Positions 13,201 to 24,600 of a stretch of 64,000 nt of DNA are shown piece by piece. This DNA comes from Atrichornis clamosus (Eukaryota > Chordata > Aves > Passeriformes > Menuridae). The stretch lies in contig WBMZ01010855.1 in the NCBI GenBank assembly GCA_013400975.1, forward strand, positions 52,452 to 116,451. Direction: 5' to 3'. The first letter of the stretch is position 1. Every line of letters begins with the position of its first letter. Below the pieces are notes generated by a model. It was not told the origin of the DNA. It made no database searches and saw only the letters and a program-made list of their open reading frames with translations. The translations under genes were made by a program, and so were the position numbers.

Positions 13201-16200
13201 AGGCTCCACCTGTAGTTAATGGAGAGGTATTTTCAGGGGCAGTTAATTCAGGGCATTTTAAACAGCAGTGAATAATTTGCTGTTGGAGTCTCTATTCACA
13301 GTTACCAGCAATGAGCTGAGGTTAACAGTAGCAAGGGGGATGGAAGGGTTGGACAGACCAAGAAAAACTTCATACTGACATAGTTTCAACATGGCAGCAT
13401 CTGTTACAGTTTTAGGGTACAATTTTATGTCATTTCTTTGGCAACAAAGGCAGCTTAAAAAGCTTCCTCTGCTGCCTGCTGGTATCCAGTTCTTGCAGAG
13501 GGCTTTTTCCTGTCTCCTGTAGGTCTCTCCATCCGTGTTCTGTAACAGCTTGTGGGACCCTGCAGCAAATCGGATTACTGAAATGACTGGGGTTTTGTTG
13601 GGAGGTGCTTTTTTTGTTTAGAAACAACAAAGGTTCTGGAGTGTTTGTTTTTGTTTGCCCAGAACATTTCAAGGATCTGGTTTGGGCTAAACCCACAAAC
13701 CATGGCACAGCTGGGCAGGAAGAGGAGCAGACTGCAGTGCCGGCATCTATCTGCTTGTGCCTGAAACCTCTCTAGCTCTGCTGTTAAAGAAAATACAGAG
13801 GAACTTCACAAACAGCATGAACTGCCCTGATAAATAATGACTTGGTTTTGCATACCCAGGTTTCTGGAGTATTGAATAAACCCTGGCAGTAAGGCAAACA
13901 TGTTCATTTTGGACTTACTAAGAAAATTACAGTTTCAGTTTCTGGGCCCCTGAGTTTGCCATGTTGTTTGAAGTACTGGATTAAAAACCAGGTTGGGAGA
14001 TGGACTTAATTTTTTTTTTTAATACATATAACTGCCTGTTATATGTAGTTTTATCTCTTACAACTGTATGCAAACAATATGATGGGGAAAGGTGTAGAAA
14101 AAAGCACTTCATTTAAAAAGTTTACTATCTCTTGCTTTCAGTGAAAGGTTAGCTATTGCTTTTACTCTGTCCTGACCCAGACGCTTTTGACTTTCTTCAG
14201 TAACCTTTTCTGGTTAGCATGACCTGGATGAAGCTGCATAATCCTCTCCCTTGTTCTAGAAAAGTTAAAAGACTAGAGGAGGAACACAAGATCTTTGCAG
14301 ACCCACCCTTCAATCCATCTCATTCTGAAGTGTGGGGAGGACTTCTGATCCCCTTGTGATCCCCTCAGCCACTGAGCCCAGGCTTGCTAGAAGACTTTAG
14401 TTTTACTCTAGCGATTCCTGAATTACAGTTTTATCACTTCAGTAGTAAGGCTTTTCTTTTTACACTGCATTATTCTTGAATCTTATGTCTGTTTCTTTCT
14501 CGAGGAGTTGCTTTTTTTTCTTTTTCCTCTCTCCTCCTGCAGTCAGATGTACACTGCAAATGGCACAGACAGTGCCTCCTATTGTGGCTCAGGCTCAAGA
14601 CTTCACATATGTAAAATGTGACTTGCAGCACTTTCTTTGAAGCCTAACCACAGCCAGGGAGCTGTAATTGCAGCCTTTGATTTGTGCCGACTTCACTTGT
14701 GGATTGGGCTTTGCTAGGGCATGCCTCACTTGGCGAGACTTCAGCTGCAGCCCCCCAGTGAAGCCTTAGATGTGGGAAGTCTTCAGTCTCTTTAGCACAT
14801 GCCTGTGGTTTCTTGAAAAGAATCCTGATTTGACCTGTTTTATATCTGTACGGCAACACCATCATCACTCGTATTTTTTAGGTATTATTTGGTTTATCAG
14901 CAGTAGAAGCAATTTCCAGTGTGTAGCCTTAATGTGCAGCTGGGGAAAGGCTGGGTTCTAGATGCTGTTTTCAGGATAACTACTGTGTAATTTGCTGTAC
15001 TGCAGTATTCACTTGGAAATAAAAATACATGGGGCTTCCCTGTGTGTGTCTGCAGCCTCTCTAGTGGAGCAGGGCATAGTTAGGGGCTCTGGAAAGGAGG
15101 CAAGCGCTGTGAAAGCTGCCTCTGGATTGAGAAAGAAGCCATGGCTGCTGCTGGAAAAAGCTGAGGGCCAGAGCAAGGCCACGGTCGTTATTTTAACCTC
15201 CTGACTTCAAAGACAGCTTGCTGGTGAGGGAAACGGGGGAGGAGGCAGGGAACCATCTCAACAGAAGAGCATTTCATTTCCTTCAGTGAAGTAGACATTC
15301 CTGGCTGCTAATGGGGAGTAGCTCTGAATCACAGCACTTGTATCAGACCGCTGTGAACTACTGGCCTGGCGCCTCAAGGCCATTCCTCAACAGGAAGCTG
15401 AATGTTTTCTTGTAAGACTGAGAGGAAAACCTTCCCAGGAAGAGCAACCTGGACCAAACCTTTGAAAATCTGGGATGAAAAGGCACAAAATAAATATAAA
15501 GCTGCAGGGTGCTCTCCCCAGTGTTTCTCTGCTGTTTGCTTGGCCTCCCTTTCGTGCTCCTTGGAAAGGTAGAGCCCTTCGTAGCTCTTTGATCCGCACG
15601 TGTTACGGAGCACTGCGCTACTTTATAAAAAATAAAAAAAAAAAGGCAGGAAGCTCAGAAGGCTTTTTTTAGTTGGGACATGGGCTGGTTTTATGAGGAA
15701 ATAGGAACTGAATTAGTCAATACAGACCACCTCTGTTGAAACTGCTAGTTTGCCAGTGGACTTTTAGCTGTGCTCTTTAAGAGGCCTCAGTGGCTTTAAA
15801 TGTCCTTTTGTGGCTACCAGCAGCAGGTGAAAATTATTCCTTATGTATCAGGGATATTGGTATTTGGGCAAGGAGAGAATCTGTGTCAAATCTAAGCTAT
15901 GCAGAACAATTTGACACAAATTTGTGCTTGTCTTTTCTACCTTAGTCTGCAGCTAAACTTCAGCGTCCTCAACTTTCCTCTCCACAGTAACAATAGCCAT
16001 GTGGGTGATCTCTGATGAGGAGTCAACTTGTTTAGTAAGATTTTGAGTCCTCAGCTTACGTTGATCAAAATCAAAGGGTACAAAATCCGTTTTGGAGGCT
16101 TTCTACCCTGGAGTACATTAGGCAGTATAACTCCTTACTCAGGAGCTGTACTCAGCCAGTCTGGTTGAAACGCTTTGTGTTGTAATGGCTTACACGGAAG

Positions 16201-18610
16201 CTGCAGCAGATGGGAGGGGGGTGCTCAGTTATAAATGGTCCTGGTTTAGATACTGCTGTAATGTAATGTAAGGTAAAATTTGCTGACTAATTCAGCTTGG
16301 GGCTCTTGCAGGCTTAAGCAGTCTATCTATTATGATTGGCCTAACAAAAGTTTGACTTGTGGTTTAAACCATTTCTTCATAAACTTGTTCTGTCTTGCCT
16401 CGCGTGATTCAAGGTGCTGGCAGTGTATCTTTATGTGACTAAGCATTTTGTGTTTCTTCTGGTGAAAATTCATTTATCTTCTCCACTGGACTGTATTCCT
16501 GTGCTAATTTTTATCATTCTCAAAAGCTCTGCTCATTGAACCCTCTACTTGTTTGGCAGCTGAGTAGTAGTACATGGAGAGCTAGAGGTTAATGTAGATA
16601 TTTTTGAGATACCAATAATCCCCAAACAGTTACTGGAGAGCATGTGTCCATGTGTGGAAAAACATCTGACTTATTAGACAGTTTTTGGGTGGAGGCCCTG
16701 TTATAACCCAGTTGTCTGGATCAGAAGGGCAGGATGATGGCTGAGTTAGCAATTGCTTAAGTCAGCTGATACCACCCAGAGACCTAGTGAGGAAGAACCA
16801 TTCCTATCTGAATGAGCAATTCCTATTAGGCTTGTACTGTGGGCCATTTCACATGCTCTAAGAACATAAATCTTTCCAAGATCCTAGTGAACTTTACTGC
16901 TAGGTAGGAGGTTCTTACACACCTGGAAAATGTTCCCTACCCCACTGAAGAGCAGAACAAATCCTCTCCAGTCGGGAGGATGGATGGTAGAATGTGATCA
17001 CACAAGTCTCATCCACCACATTCCTCTAACAAACTGCTTGCAGAAGACAGTGTTCTTCCATTCTGCAAGGAGTAGAGCTTGAGGATCTGAAGTAGAGATT
17101 TGATTGACCTTGACCACTGCAGTACTAAAGCCCGAGGATGTCTCATTTTTTAATGGTATCTGGGTCAAATGTCGATAAATCCATTACAAAAGGGAAGTAC
17201 TTCTCTAGTATGTTGGATGCTTAAAACCCCACCTCTTGGTGTCTCTTTACAATCCAGAGTACTCTCCCTAAATATAGTTGCAAACTTGAAGCAAAAGCAA
17301 GTAGTAATAAATTCTGCATTTAACTTTGACATTGCAAATGCACTTTCCACTAATACCGTTGTCATAAGAGTTACAGTGACCCAACATCAGCTTCTTTGAA
17401 GAATTTTTTTTTTTCAAAAAGGCTTCATATAATCTTTAGCACTCACTCTCTCTCTCTCTCTCTCCCCACCCCTCCCTTCCCTGTAGGTGGGAAAAGAAAT
17501 GCTTTCTCAACTTGCAAAGCAAAGGCGGCGACACCAGGACCCCTTCTGGAGATGGAAGCTTGTTAAACCCTAGGTGTGTCCTTCATCCGCACAGACCACC
17601 CCCACGGAGTCTGTCTAGGATGTCATTCACCCTGATGTCACTGCTAGAGACACTGAATCATAAAGACAATCACTGCCAAATCCTTCACTATCACGAGGTC
17701 CAGCCCCGATATAAACAGAGCAAATGAGCTCCTGGGTCAGCAGAGCGGCTTTTGTCTCCACCTCTGCCTTGCACTCTTAAGCCCCCGTCTCATCTGTGTC
17801 CATATTGAGTCAGCAAACACAGTAGCATGGCTGTCTCTGCCTGCTTCAGCCAGCAGAATAACGTAGACCACAGCTGCCCCATACAGCACATCAAGGAATG
17901 GAATTTGCCTGGACCAGGATGATGCGCTCAACCTTCTTTTTATTTAATGGTGCGACAGGATCAACTTTGGTTTTAGCTTTTTTTAAGAAACTTGAATGCT
18001 TTTATATTTTAACTTTTAGTTTGTAATTTCTTTGGTGTATATTTTACTAGGTATGAGCTTTTAAACAAGTGTCAGAAATCTGAAATACTTTTTAAATAAA
18101 AGGAGTTTTTTCTTTTTTTTTTTCTGCCAGAGGAAAAACCTGTATGGAAAAAAGGTGGCTGTTTTGTTAAACTATTTGTAACAAATAGTGGCCTCTCAGT
18201 CTATATAATACAGTGTCCTATAGAACTAAATAAATGTAACAACAGTCAGCTGGTCAGTAGACATGTTAGTCTTGCATCATCTATTCTGTAAACATAAGCA
18301 ATACATCCAGCAAATCTGACTGCAGTGAGTTCTCCTTCTCACCCATTCCCCTTCTCCTTGTAAAAAGCCCAGCACTTGAATTATTACTTCAATTGTTCTG
18401 TATTTGTATCTGTTTTTGTTAGCCTGTTAGTGGGATTTTATGCCAGTTGTTGAAATGAGCATTGATGTACCCATTTTTTAAAATAGTAAGGCACAGCCTT
18501 TGCCAAAAATACTGTCAACCAATTTTTTTTTTGTCATTCCAGTTTGAGTTAATGTGCTGAGCATTTGTTTTTTAATAAAAGCTTTGTAATAAAACTAAAG
18601 TAAATCGTCT
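1184..18610 (+). CDS. LEF1: LEF1, 3' part of gene (lymphoid enhancer-binding factor 1)
   Basis: LEF1 is the nuclear HMG-box factor that binds CTTTGA/T-type sites and recruits beta-catenin to switch on Wnt target genes. Only the 3' end is here. Visible are the second half of the HMG box (1184-1291, starting [19 protein letters not shown]), the basic tail (4575-4623, [16 protein letters not shown]), and two alternative C-termini. Joining 1184-1291, 4575-4623 and 5268-5302 gives the usual ending [10 protein letters not shown] then TGA. Joining 4575-4623 directly to 17487-17566 gives an in-frame 26-residue tail ending LLEMEAC then TAA. All junctions have GT/AG ends and phases agree. The beta-catenin-binding N-terminus and first HMG helix lie to the left of the window. 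TCF7 and TCF7L2 share the HMG box, but these tails are those of LEF1 as known in mammals. The gene converges with HADH. Confidence 0.96.
1292..4574 (+). other. LEF1: LEF1 intron
   Basis: The intron is about 3.3 kb, from donor GTAAGT at 1292 to acceptor TTTTTCAG at 4574. The middle (about 3240-4170) is less AT-rich than its flanks and holds several overlapping chance reading frames, none resembling a known protein. I recognised no repeat. Confidence 0.8.
4575..4623 (+). CDS. LEF1: LEF1 exon: basic tail / nuclear localisation signal
   Basis: The 49-nt exon encodes [16 protein letters not shown] plus the first base of a Gly codon. The lysine/arginine run is the basic extension that follows the HMG box; it contacts DNA and serves as the nuclear localisation signal. 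Acceptor is TTTTTCAG and donor GTAGGC. The split Gly codon (phase 1) can be completed by GT from either the cassette exon at 5268 or the last exon at 17487, so both splice choices stay in frame. Confidence 0.97.
4624..5267 (+). other. LEF1: LEF1 intron
   Basis: This is a 644-nt intron. Its 3' end is purine-rich (TTAAAGGAAAACAATCTTCTACAG), so the polypyrimidine tract is poor. That fits a weak, skippable acceptor for the following cassette exon. Confidence 0.8.
5268..5308 (+). CDS. LEF1: LEF1 cassette exon carrying the common C-terminus and stop
   Basis: The exon is 41 nt. With the G from the previous exon it reads [11 protein letters not shown] then TGA at 5300-5302, the C-terminus of the major LEF1 isoform. 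The stop lies six nt before the exon end and donor ATG|GTAAGA, too close to the last junction to be expected to trigger nonsense-mediated decay. When included, the next exon is entirely 3'UTR. Confidence 0.95.
9420..10260 (-). repeat. CR1 LINE, 5'-truncated, 3' end retained
   Basis: Read on the - strand, this is the 3' part of a CR1 retrotransposon. A frame at 9456-9701 matches the CR1 reverse-transcriptase ORF C-terminus ([20 protein letters not shown], then [20 protein letters not shown]). Further upstream in element sense is a frame-shifted stretch of the same ORF (for example [20 protein letters not shown]). The 3' tip ends in TTTGATTCTATGA, the usual CR1 tail type. Stops and frame changes show it is dead. 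It is antisense to LEF1. The + strand 229-codon frame at 9469-10,158 is its shadow. The high-coordinate boundary is approximate. Confidence 0.9.
17446..17486 (+). promoter_or_regulatory. LEF1: CT microsatellite / polypyrimidine tract at LEF1 last acceptor
   Basis: Nineteen nt of (CT)n run straight into a C/T-rich stretch and then CCTGTAG, making an unusually long pyrimidine tract of almost 40 nt. It defines a strong 3' splice site for the last exon. CUCUCU repeats are known binding sites for PTB-family splicing regulators; binding here is inferred. Confidence 0.75.
17487..18610 (+). CDS. LEF1: LEF1 last exon: alternative C-terminal tail (17487-17566) plus 3'UTR
   Basis: The exon starts GTGGGAAAAG after CCTGTAG. 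Joined directly to the basic-tail exon it reads [18 protein letters not shown] and ends LLEMEAC, with TAA at 17564-17566. This corresponds to the shorter, alternative C-terminus known for mammalian LEF1. If the cassette exon at 5268 is used, the whole exon is untranslated. The 3' end is placed just after the last clustered poly(A) signals; that endpoint is inferred. Confidence 0.88.
18095..18593 (+). terminator. LEF1: LEF1 candidate poly(A) signals
   Basis: AATAAA occurs at 18095-18100, 18229-18234, 18574-18579 and 18588-18593 in the inferred 3'UTR. The last pair is closely spaced, and I take it as the main distal end. Which ones are used cannot be told from sequence alone. Confidence 0.6.
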
Positions 18611-21600
18611 TAAAAATTGGCTTAAAAAGAAAATGAGAATGGTTTGTGCTAGAATCTCTCAAAGGTAGAAGCAAGCCCAGGAAGACACAGTCATGTAAGG
18701 CTGAAGATTGTTGGCTCAGTCTACTGTTGTAGGAAGTGCAATGTGTCTGTTTGACTGTTTGCTCATCTGAAAGGCATTTTGGAAAATGACTTTTTCTTTG
18801 AAAAGTGAGCAGAAATCTCAGTTCCATACCAGGAATAAGGAATGAGCAGGCTCAATGCTCCCTTATGCTGCTACGTTAACTTTTGTCTAAGTGAAAGTAC
18901 TAAGGATCCCTCCAATTTCATTTTTCTAGCAAAATCTTAGTGAAAGGAGCAGTGGTTTTAAGCTGATGATTAGGAATATGGATTCCCTTCTTTCTGGATG
19001 CAGTCCATGCCCCCACAAGGGGTAGGAGACTACAGTTAAATTTCTTATAGCTGTATAAAATATCCCGCAGCCAGGGACTGAAGCTGGCTGCAGAATCAGC
19101 TGTGCAAGGGCCTGGTTTCATGGTCTCGGATCCCAAGAGTCAGCAGAGCCTGCCTAGTGCCAGTGGTGCCTGGGAGATGTTCCTACCATAGCCAGCAGCA
19201 CAGCTGCCTCACTTCTACTAAGGGACTTCAAAGAAAAGAAACACTGTAGCCATGGATAAACTGGTCCAATGATCTCTTACCACCCCTGCAAAAAAAAAAT
19301 AATTATGAACTATGAATATTAAGTACAGTGAATCAGCATTCCTTGTATTCCAGCTCCCAAAGCTTGTTTGGTGTGAGACTGGACTGAGTCAAGCCTAAGC
19401 TACAAGAAATGACATAGGTGAGTTACCACCTAAGGAAGCTTTGGAATTGGATTGTTTATCAATGACCCTTTTAACTCTGTTGCATAAGAAATTTCATAAT
19501 TAAAAATATTATAAAACAGCTTCCTCTTAGACCAGCGTGCACTGCACACAAGCCCAATTGTAACCAGCATATTAGTCCTTGCAATACTTATTTCTAGCAA
19601 TTAGCGATTATGTTAAAAAAAAAAAGAAAAACAAGTGACCAGGGGCTCAGGTGGCAGGAGAAAATATCTCTTGAGAGAACAGCAACTGTAAACTGGAGTT
19701 TTGCAAGACTTGGCTATTTTTCCATTCAATTATCCCAGCCTTTGCTGGAAACCTGTCTGGCTTTTGGTTTGGGCTTTGGTTTTGTTTTTTAAAGGGGAAA
19801 AAAAGCAAGTACTTAGTGCAGTAATTGTTCTAAATCAAGGATTACTACAGTGAGATCTGTAAATTACATGTTCCAAAGAAAACAGTTCTTTTTAGAACTT
19901 TATAAAACATGACAACTTTGTTTAGATGTTTTTAATGGCTATTTAAAAAGACATTTACCTGTTCTGAAAAAAAAATTGTTCCCAATAGAAGTGTCAGCTT
20001 TATGTAGCACATTGTCCCAAATACACTGTGTTGTGAACTGTTGCCTGTCTTAAGGACGAAAGGTCTTTCAGCTCTAATAGTTAAGGAAAAAAAGAATTTG
20101 GGAGCTAAAAATAACATCTCTGCTGTTAACATACTGTGAACAAGTGCCATGTGTTGGGCTCATTCATAGATCAAAGACCTTTCACGTACAGCAGCTACGG
20201 GAAAGGTTAACTAATATGCAAGGCTTAGGATGCTGCCAGGAGAGCACCTGAAACAGAGTGATCCCGCTATCCCGGAATACCCTCTGTGACTTGGGTCTGT
20301 GTCCATTCCTGCCCTCCACTGCTAATTGGCATTTGTTCCTGTGGGACCGAAGGGGCAAACTGAGCAGGGCCCTCACTGTACTGTGCCAGCTTGTCCGTGG
20401 AGACAGAGGAGCCAGTAAAGATGGCCTAGGGGTGATGGTGTTACCCCGGCAGTAAGACTAGGTTTAAATCCTTCTGACACAGAATAAATTATTCCAGGTG
20501 AGACTCAAAACCAGCACCCAAATTCCTGATACAGAATTTAGGCAGAAGTCAGAATCTAACCATGTCTCTTTTGGGTGCCTGAGGAGATGATTTTCCTGTA
20601 TTTCCCACAGAAAACATCTTTAAGGATTTAAATGCTCCTACCTAATGGCTGAATTAATTATCCAGACACTTCTGTACAAACTTTCACAAACCACTCTCTC
20701 CCCAGACTTGGTTCTGTGCAGTTCTTGCACCAATCACAACACAGGTAGTCTAGTTCATAAACAGAGATATCCCAGTACGGGATATCCCACACGGTCTTCC
20801 TCCTCCTCTCACCAAAAACAGCAGACACAAAACCGGGGAGTTGAGCCAGGACTATTTACAGCTAATCAGGCCAACATCACAGGATGGTCTGGCTCCTCCG
20901 GCTTCTGGATCACCTGGACCAGAGCCATTTTCCCTGTGTTACATAAAAGAACAATGCATCAGGCTAACTTTGGCTTTTTATGCAGCAAGTGATGACAGAT
21001 TCAGTAGCTGTGCTTACAGGGACTCACCAGCTCTGCAGAATTATCTTCTGTTGTAGCTTCCGCTTTGGATTAGCCAAGAGAAAAGGCAGTAAGTTAGTTG
21101 TACAAGGGATGGCTTGATGGTTGGGTCAATTTGCAGCAAATATAGGACCTTAAGGACCCAATCCTTGCTCCAGGCTGTAGGACAGCAGAATCCATGGCAT
21201 CAGTTGTCTGCACTCCTTTTAAACCTCTACAGTGCACAAGGCTTTGAAGCAATCATTCTGTTCCCTTGTGGTCTCCTGCTCTAATCTACGTGGCAGCTAA
21301 TTAGGATAAAGCAAGACTGGCAGTAAATGAAGGACACTGCCAAAACTAAGAAATGCCCCGTAACCTCTCCTGTCAGGCAATTGCAGTTTGTTCCCTTCAT
21401 TCACAATGGGATTAACATGCAAGGAAGCCTCTCCTCCAGCATAAGGACCTAACACAAAGTAGAATATGAGAGGGGAAAGAAGCAACTCCACAAACAGACA
21501 GAAGTCTCTCAGCTAGGAATACATTTCTCCAAAGTCAGGTCAGTGAAGAACTACTGGGCTAAAAAGGAAGTCAACCAAAAGGAGAGCAGCTGTAACAGGA

Positions 21601-24600
21601 AAATGGTCAGCCATAAACACATTCTGAGATGAAACCAAAAACCTAGAAAGTGCGCCCAAACACATTCAGGTTTCCACATGACAGGCCAGGAAGAGAAACT
21701 CTGGATTAATGTATGAATTCACCCTCTGAGTCTCCTCACAGATATGAAACTCAGCTTTAGAAAGCCAAGCAAGCAAACAGGCATCTGCTGCCTCAGGAAA
21801 GGGACATACCTGCCTGAAATAGGGTAAATTAACCTCTTAATCACCAGTTCCTGGCCAGGTCAAAGCAAGGACTGAAGCACTGCTCCACATCCTCCCAAGT
21901 AAATAGTAATACCTTCAGGCCCTGCGTGTTAAATGACGTCTTCTCTCTGGCTGGCACACACCTCCTGCAACAACCATGCCTTCACTGAATCACAGAAGTC
22001 TGCCTGGCTGAGATAACTGTCACTGTGTACCTGGTCTGGGACACTAAGACTGTCTATCTTGTGAACAATGTCCTACAAAACACATTTTGATACACTCGTC
22101 CATCCCAGCTGCCAGAAGCCCAACACATACAAGTAACAGGTTTGGTAACCTGTCAGCTATGGACAATCAGCGTGAACCAGCAGAACTAGGAGAAAAATTT
22201 CCATCTGCTTTATACTAGAAGAGAAACACCCACAAAGTGGTCTGTCCTGTTCACAGTGCTGAGAAAAGGTCACTATGACATCATAAAATTTTCAGCAGAA
22301 TAACATATCAACTTAATGGTGGTCAAGACAGTTATTTAGAGAGGCAACTCTGAATTTGTACTAACTTCTTACAGCTAAGAAAAACCCTCAAACCTACAGG
22401 ATATCTATTAGGCTGAGCTAGGACCATCTCTCTCTTTTAAGATAGAGAGAAAAAACCACAGAAACAAGGACTCAGATCTTGACAAAGCAAAATTCTATAG
22501 AAGGGTTAGTTTTTCTTGGCACCTGCCTGTGAAAGTGAAGTGCTGGGTAAAAAAAGAGGGAACAGTACACAGCACAACATGGCAGTGCTACATCCCTTGG
22601 CTGAAATGAAGTTCCAAAGCCAGAGATGGACAAGATCCTTACATTCTAGTTGTTGTTTTCGCTACCCTGAAATATGTTTCCTTCTTACTCTCCTCCGGTG
22701 AAATGCTTAATTTTGTCATGACTAACATCATCAGCAACAACTTCTTTCACTCTACACAATCCTAAATTAGATGGGCAGTAATCATATTTGCAAACAAACC
22801 CTGTGGCAGAACAGCCACTGCTTTTTTCCTGTAAAAACTTGATAGCTCAAACTCTACTCAACTTTTTGTTACAATATCCTGAAAGAATTCACAATCAAAA
22901 CACCTTAATCTAATATCCCTCAAAAAATTTAACCATGAATGGTTTTAGTCACTGTTTGAAAATTCAAATTTTATAAGGAAGATTTCACATATGGTCTAAG
23001 TTTCCCTTTGTGTGGGACTAGTGTAACTGCATGACCCAGAAACCAAACGACTTGCAGCACTCAGTTAACCACTGAGCAGTCTAGTTCTGCCTGTACTGGT
23101 ACTCTAAAGCAGTTACTTCTTATGGCTAATGGTTTAGTTAGTGTGAATGTACTGAAATTACTTTCTGAAACTGAATAGCAAGCAGTTCCTCAATATTCAA
23201 GCAGTTTATTCCCTTCTTCCTCCGGTGTATTTGATTTCTCTTCTGCTCTAGGGTTTCTCCCTCCTCCCCCTTCTCCCTTGTGTCTGACTGACTCGTCTGC
23301 TCTTGCCCAGTCCTCATGGGCAGAAGGAGTTCCCGCTGAGGGAACACCACTGCTAACTGCTCTTGCCCACTTGGAAGCAGTGCCCCTTTCCAATGACCTA
23401 ATACCAGATTTCCTATGAACCTAAAAAGATGGACTTAAATCTAGCATAGGTCTAACACCTATACTGTATTTTCATTCCATTCAGTTTGGAAACAAATACA
23501 ATTTGAAAGAAGAATGCTGTTCCCCAAGCACATTTGAACAATGGTACTTCCTCAGCTCCCAGATATGTTGTGAGGATCAGATACAATCATATGTAACTCA
23601 TGTAAACCACAGACAGAAGAATTCACGGGTATTTTAAATGAGGTGCATTCAACATCAGGTATAGTTGTTGCTATAGCTACTACACAATTATATAAATGTG
23701 GAATACACTGCATTTATCAACCAACATTCAAAGAATTCTTCACCTTACTCCAACAGTTGTCTTACTAGCTTAACCCCTTGTCATTTTTTGGGGGGAGTTA
23801 TCTCACTTTCAGAGGCAATGGCAAGGGAACCAAGACAGAACAGAGAACAAACCACAGAGAAAGCGGATGGGTGTGGATTTAAGGGTTTCATCTGAACTAT
23901 TTTCTACTGTGCACTGCTACTGTGGTAGCATTACCCTTCCATGATCCCAGGGCAGCGTGGAGAGACTCAGGCTAAGGGCGTAGCTAAGCAGAAGTAACAG
24001 CTCACAGAAAAGGTGAAAAAGTGCTATCACCAGTCCCAACTACCCATCACTACCAGCAGTGGTAGTGAAGACCAAGCAGCACTTTCTCACCTGTCCCTTT
24101 GCAAGATTTCATCTAGTTTCTTTTAGAGAGTGTGGCCAATACTTAATTATATTGAAGGTGGTTTGCAGACATGACAACTCCTAACCAGGACAGAAAAGCC
24201 TGCCACATTCTTCAGAGCATAGAGCAGTTGGGGTTGAAGGATGTCCTTGCTAATTCAGATCTTGAAATCACTTCTATTCAAAGATATCTAAAATCCTTTA
24301 ACACATGCTGCATTTCCAGCTGCCATGTTAAAAATCAATCTTTGTTACTTCTCTCTCTATTCCCCAGCAGATTCAGCAAGTTCTCCAAAACAACCTCCTT
24401 GCATGTAAAAGGCAAAGAAAGTGGCACTCCTTTTAGAATGATTTTTAGATTTTCTTTCCCAATTTCAATATAAATCAATTGTAAGATGAACTACGTGCCT
24501 GTGGGTTAGCACTCTTCTCATAATGTGAATTAAAATGAAATTTTTAAGTCAAACTGATACCAGCAATGGCTAAGCTCAGTCTTATCTGACACTGAAACAG

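Larger units (their letters stand above)
5309..17486 (+). other. LEF1: LEF1 last intron
   Basis: The intron is about 12.2 kb. It contains a truncated CR1 at about 9420-10,260 in antisense orientation, a G/T-rich low-complexity run near 7660-7702, and a (CT)n polypyrimidine tract (17446-17464, then C/T-rich to 17482) before the acceptor. No other exon or RNA gene was recognised. Confidence 0.8.
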
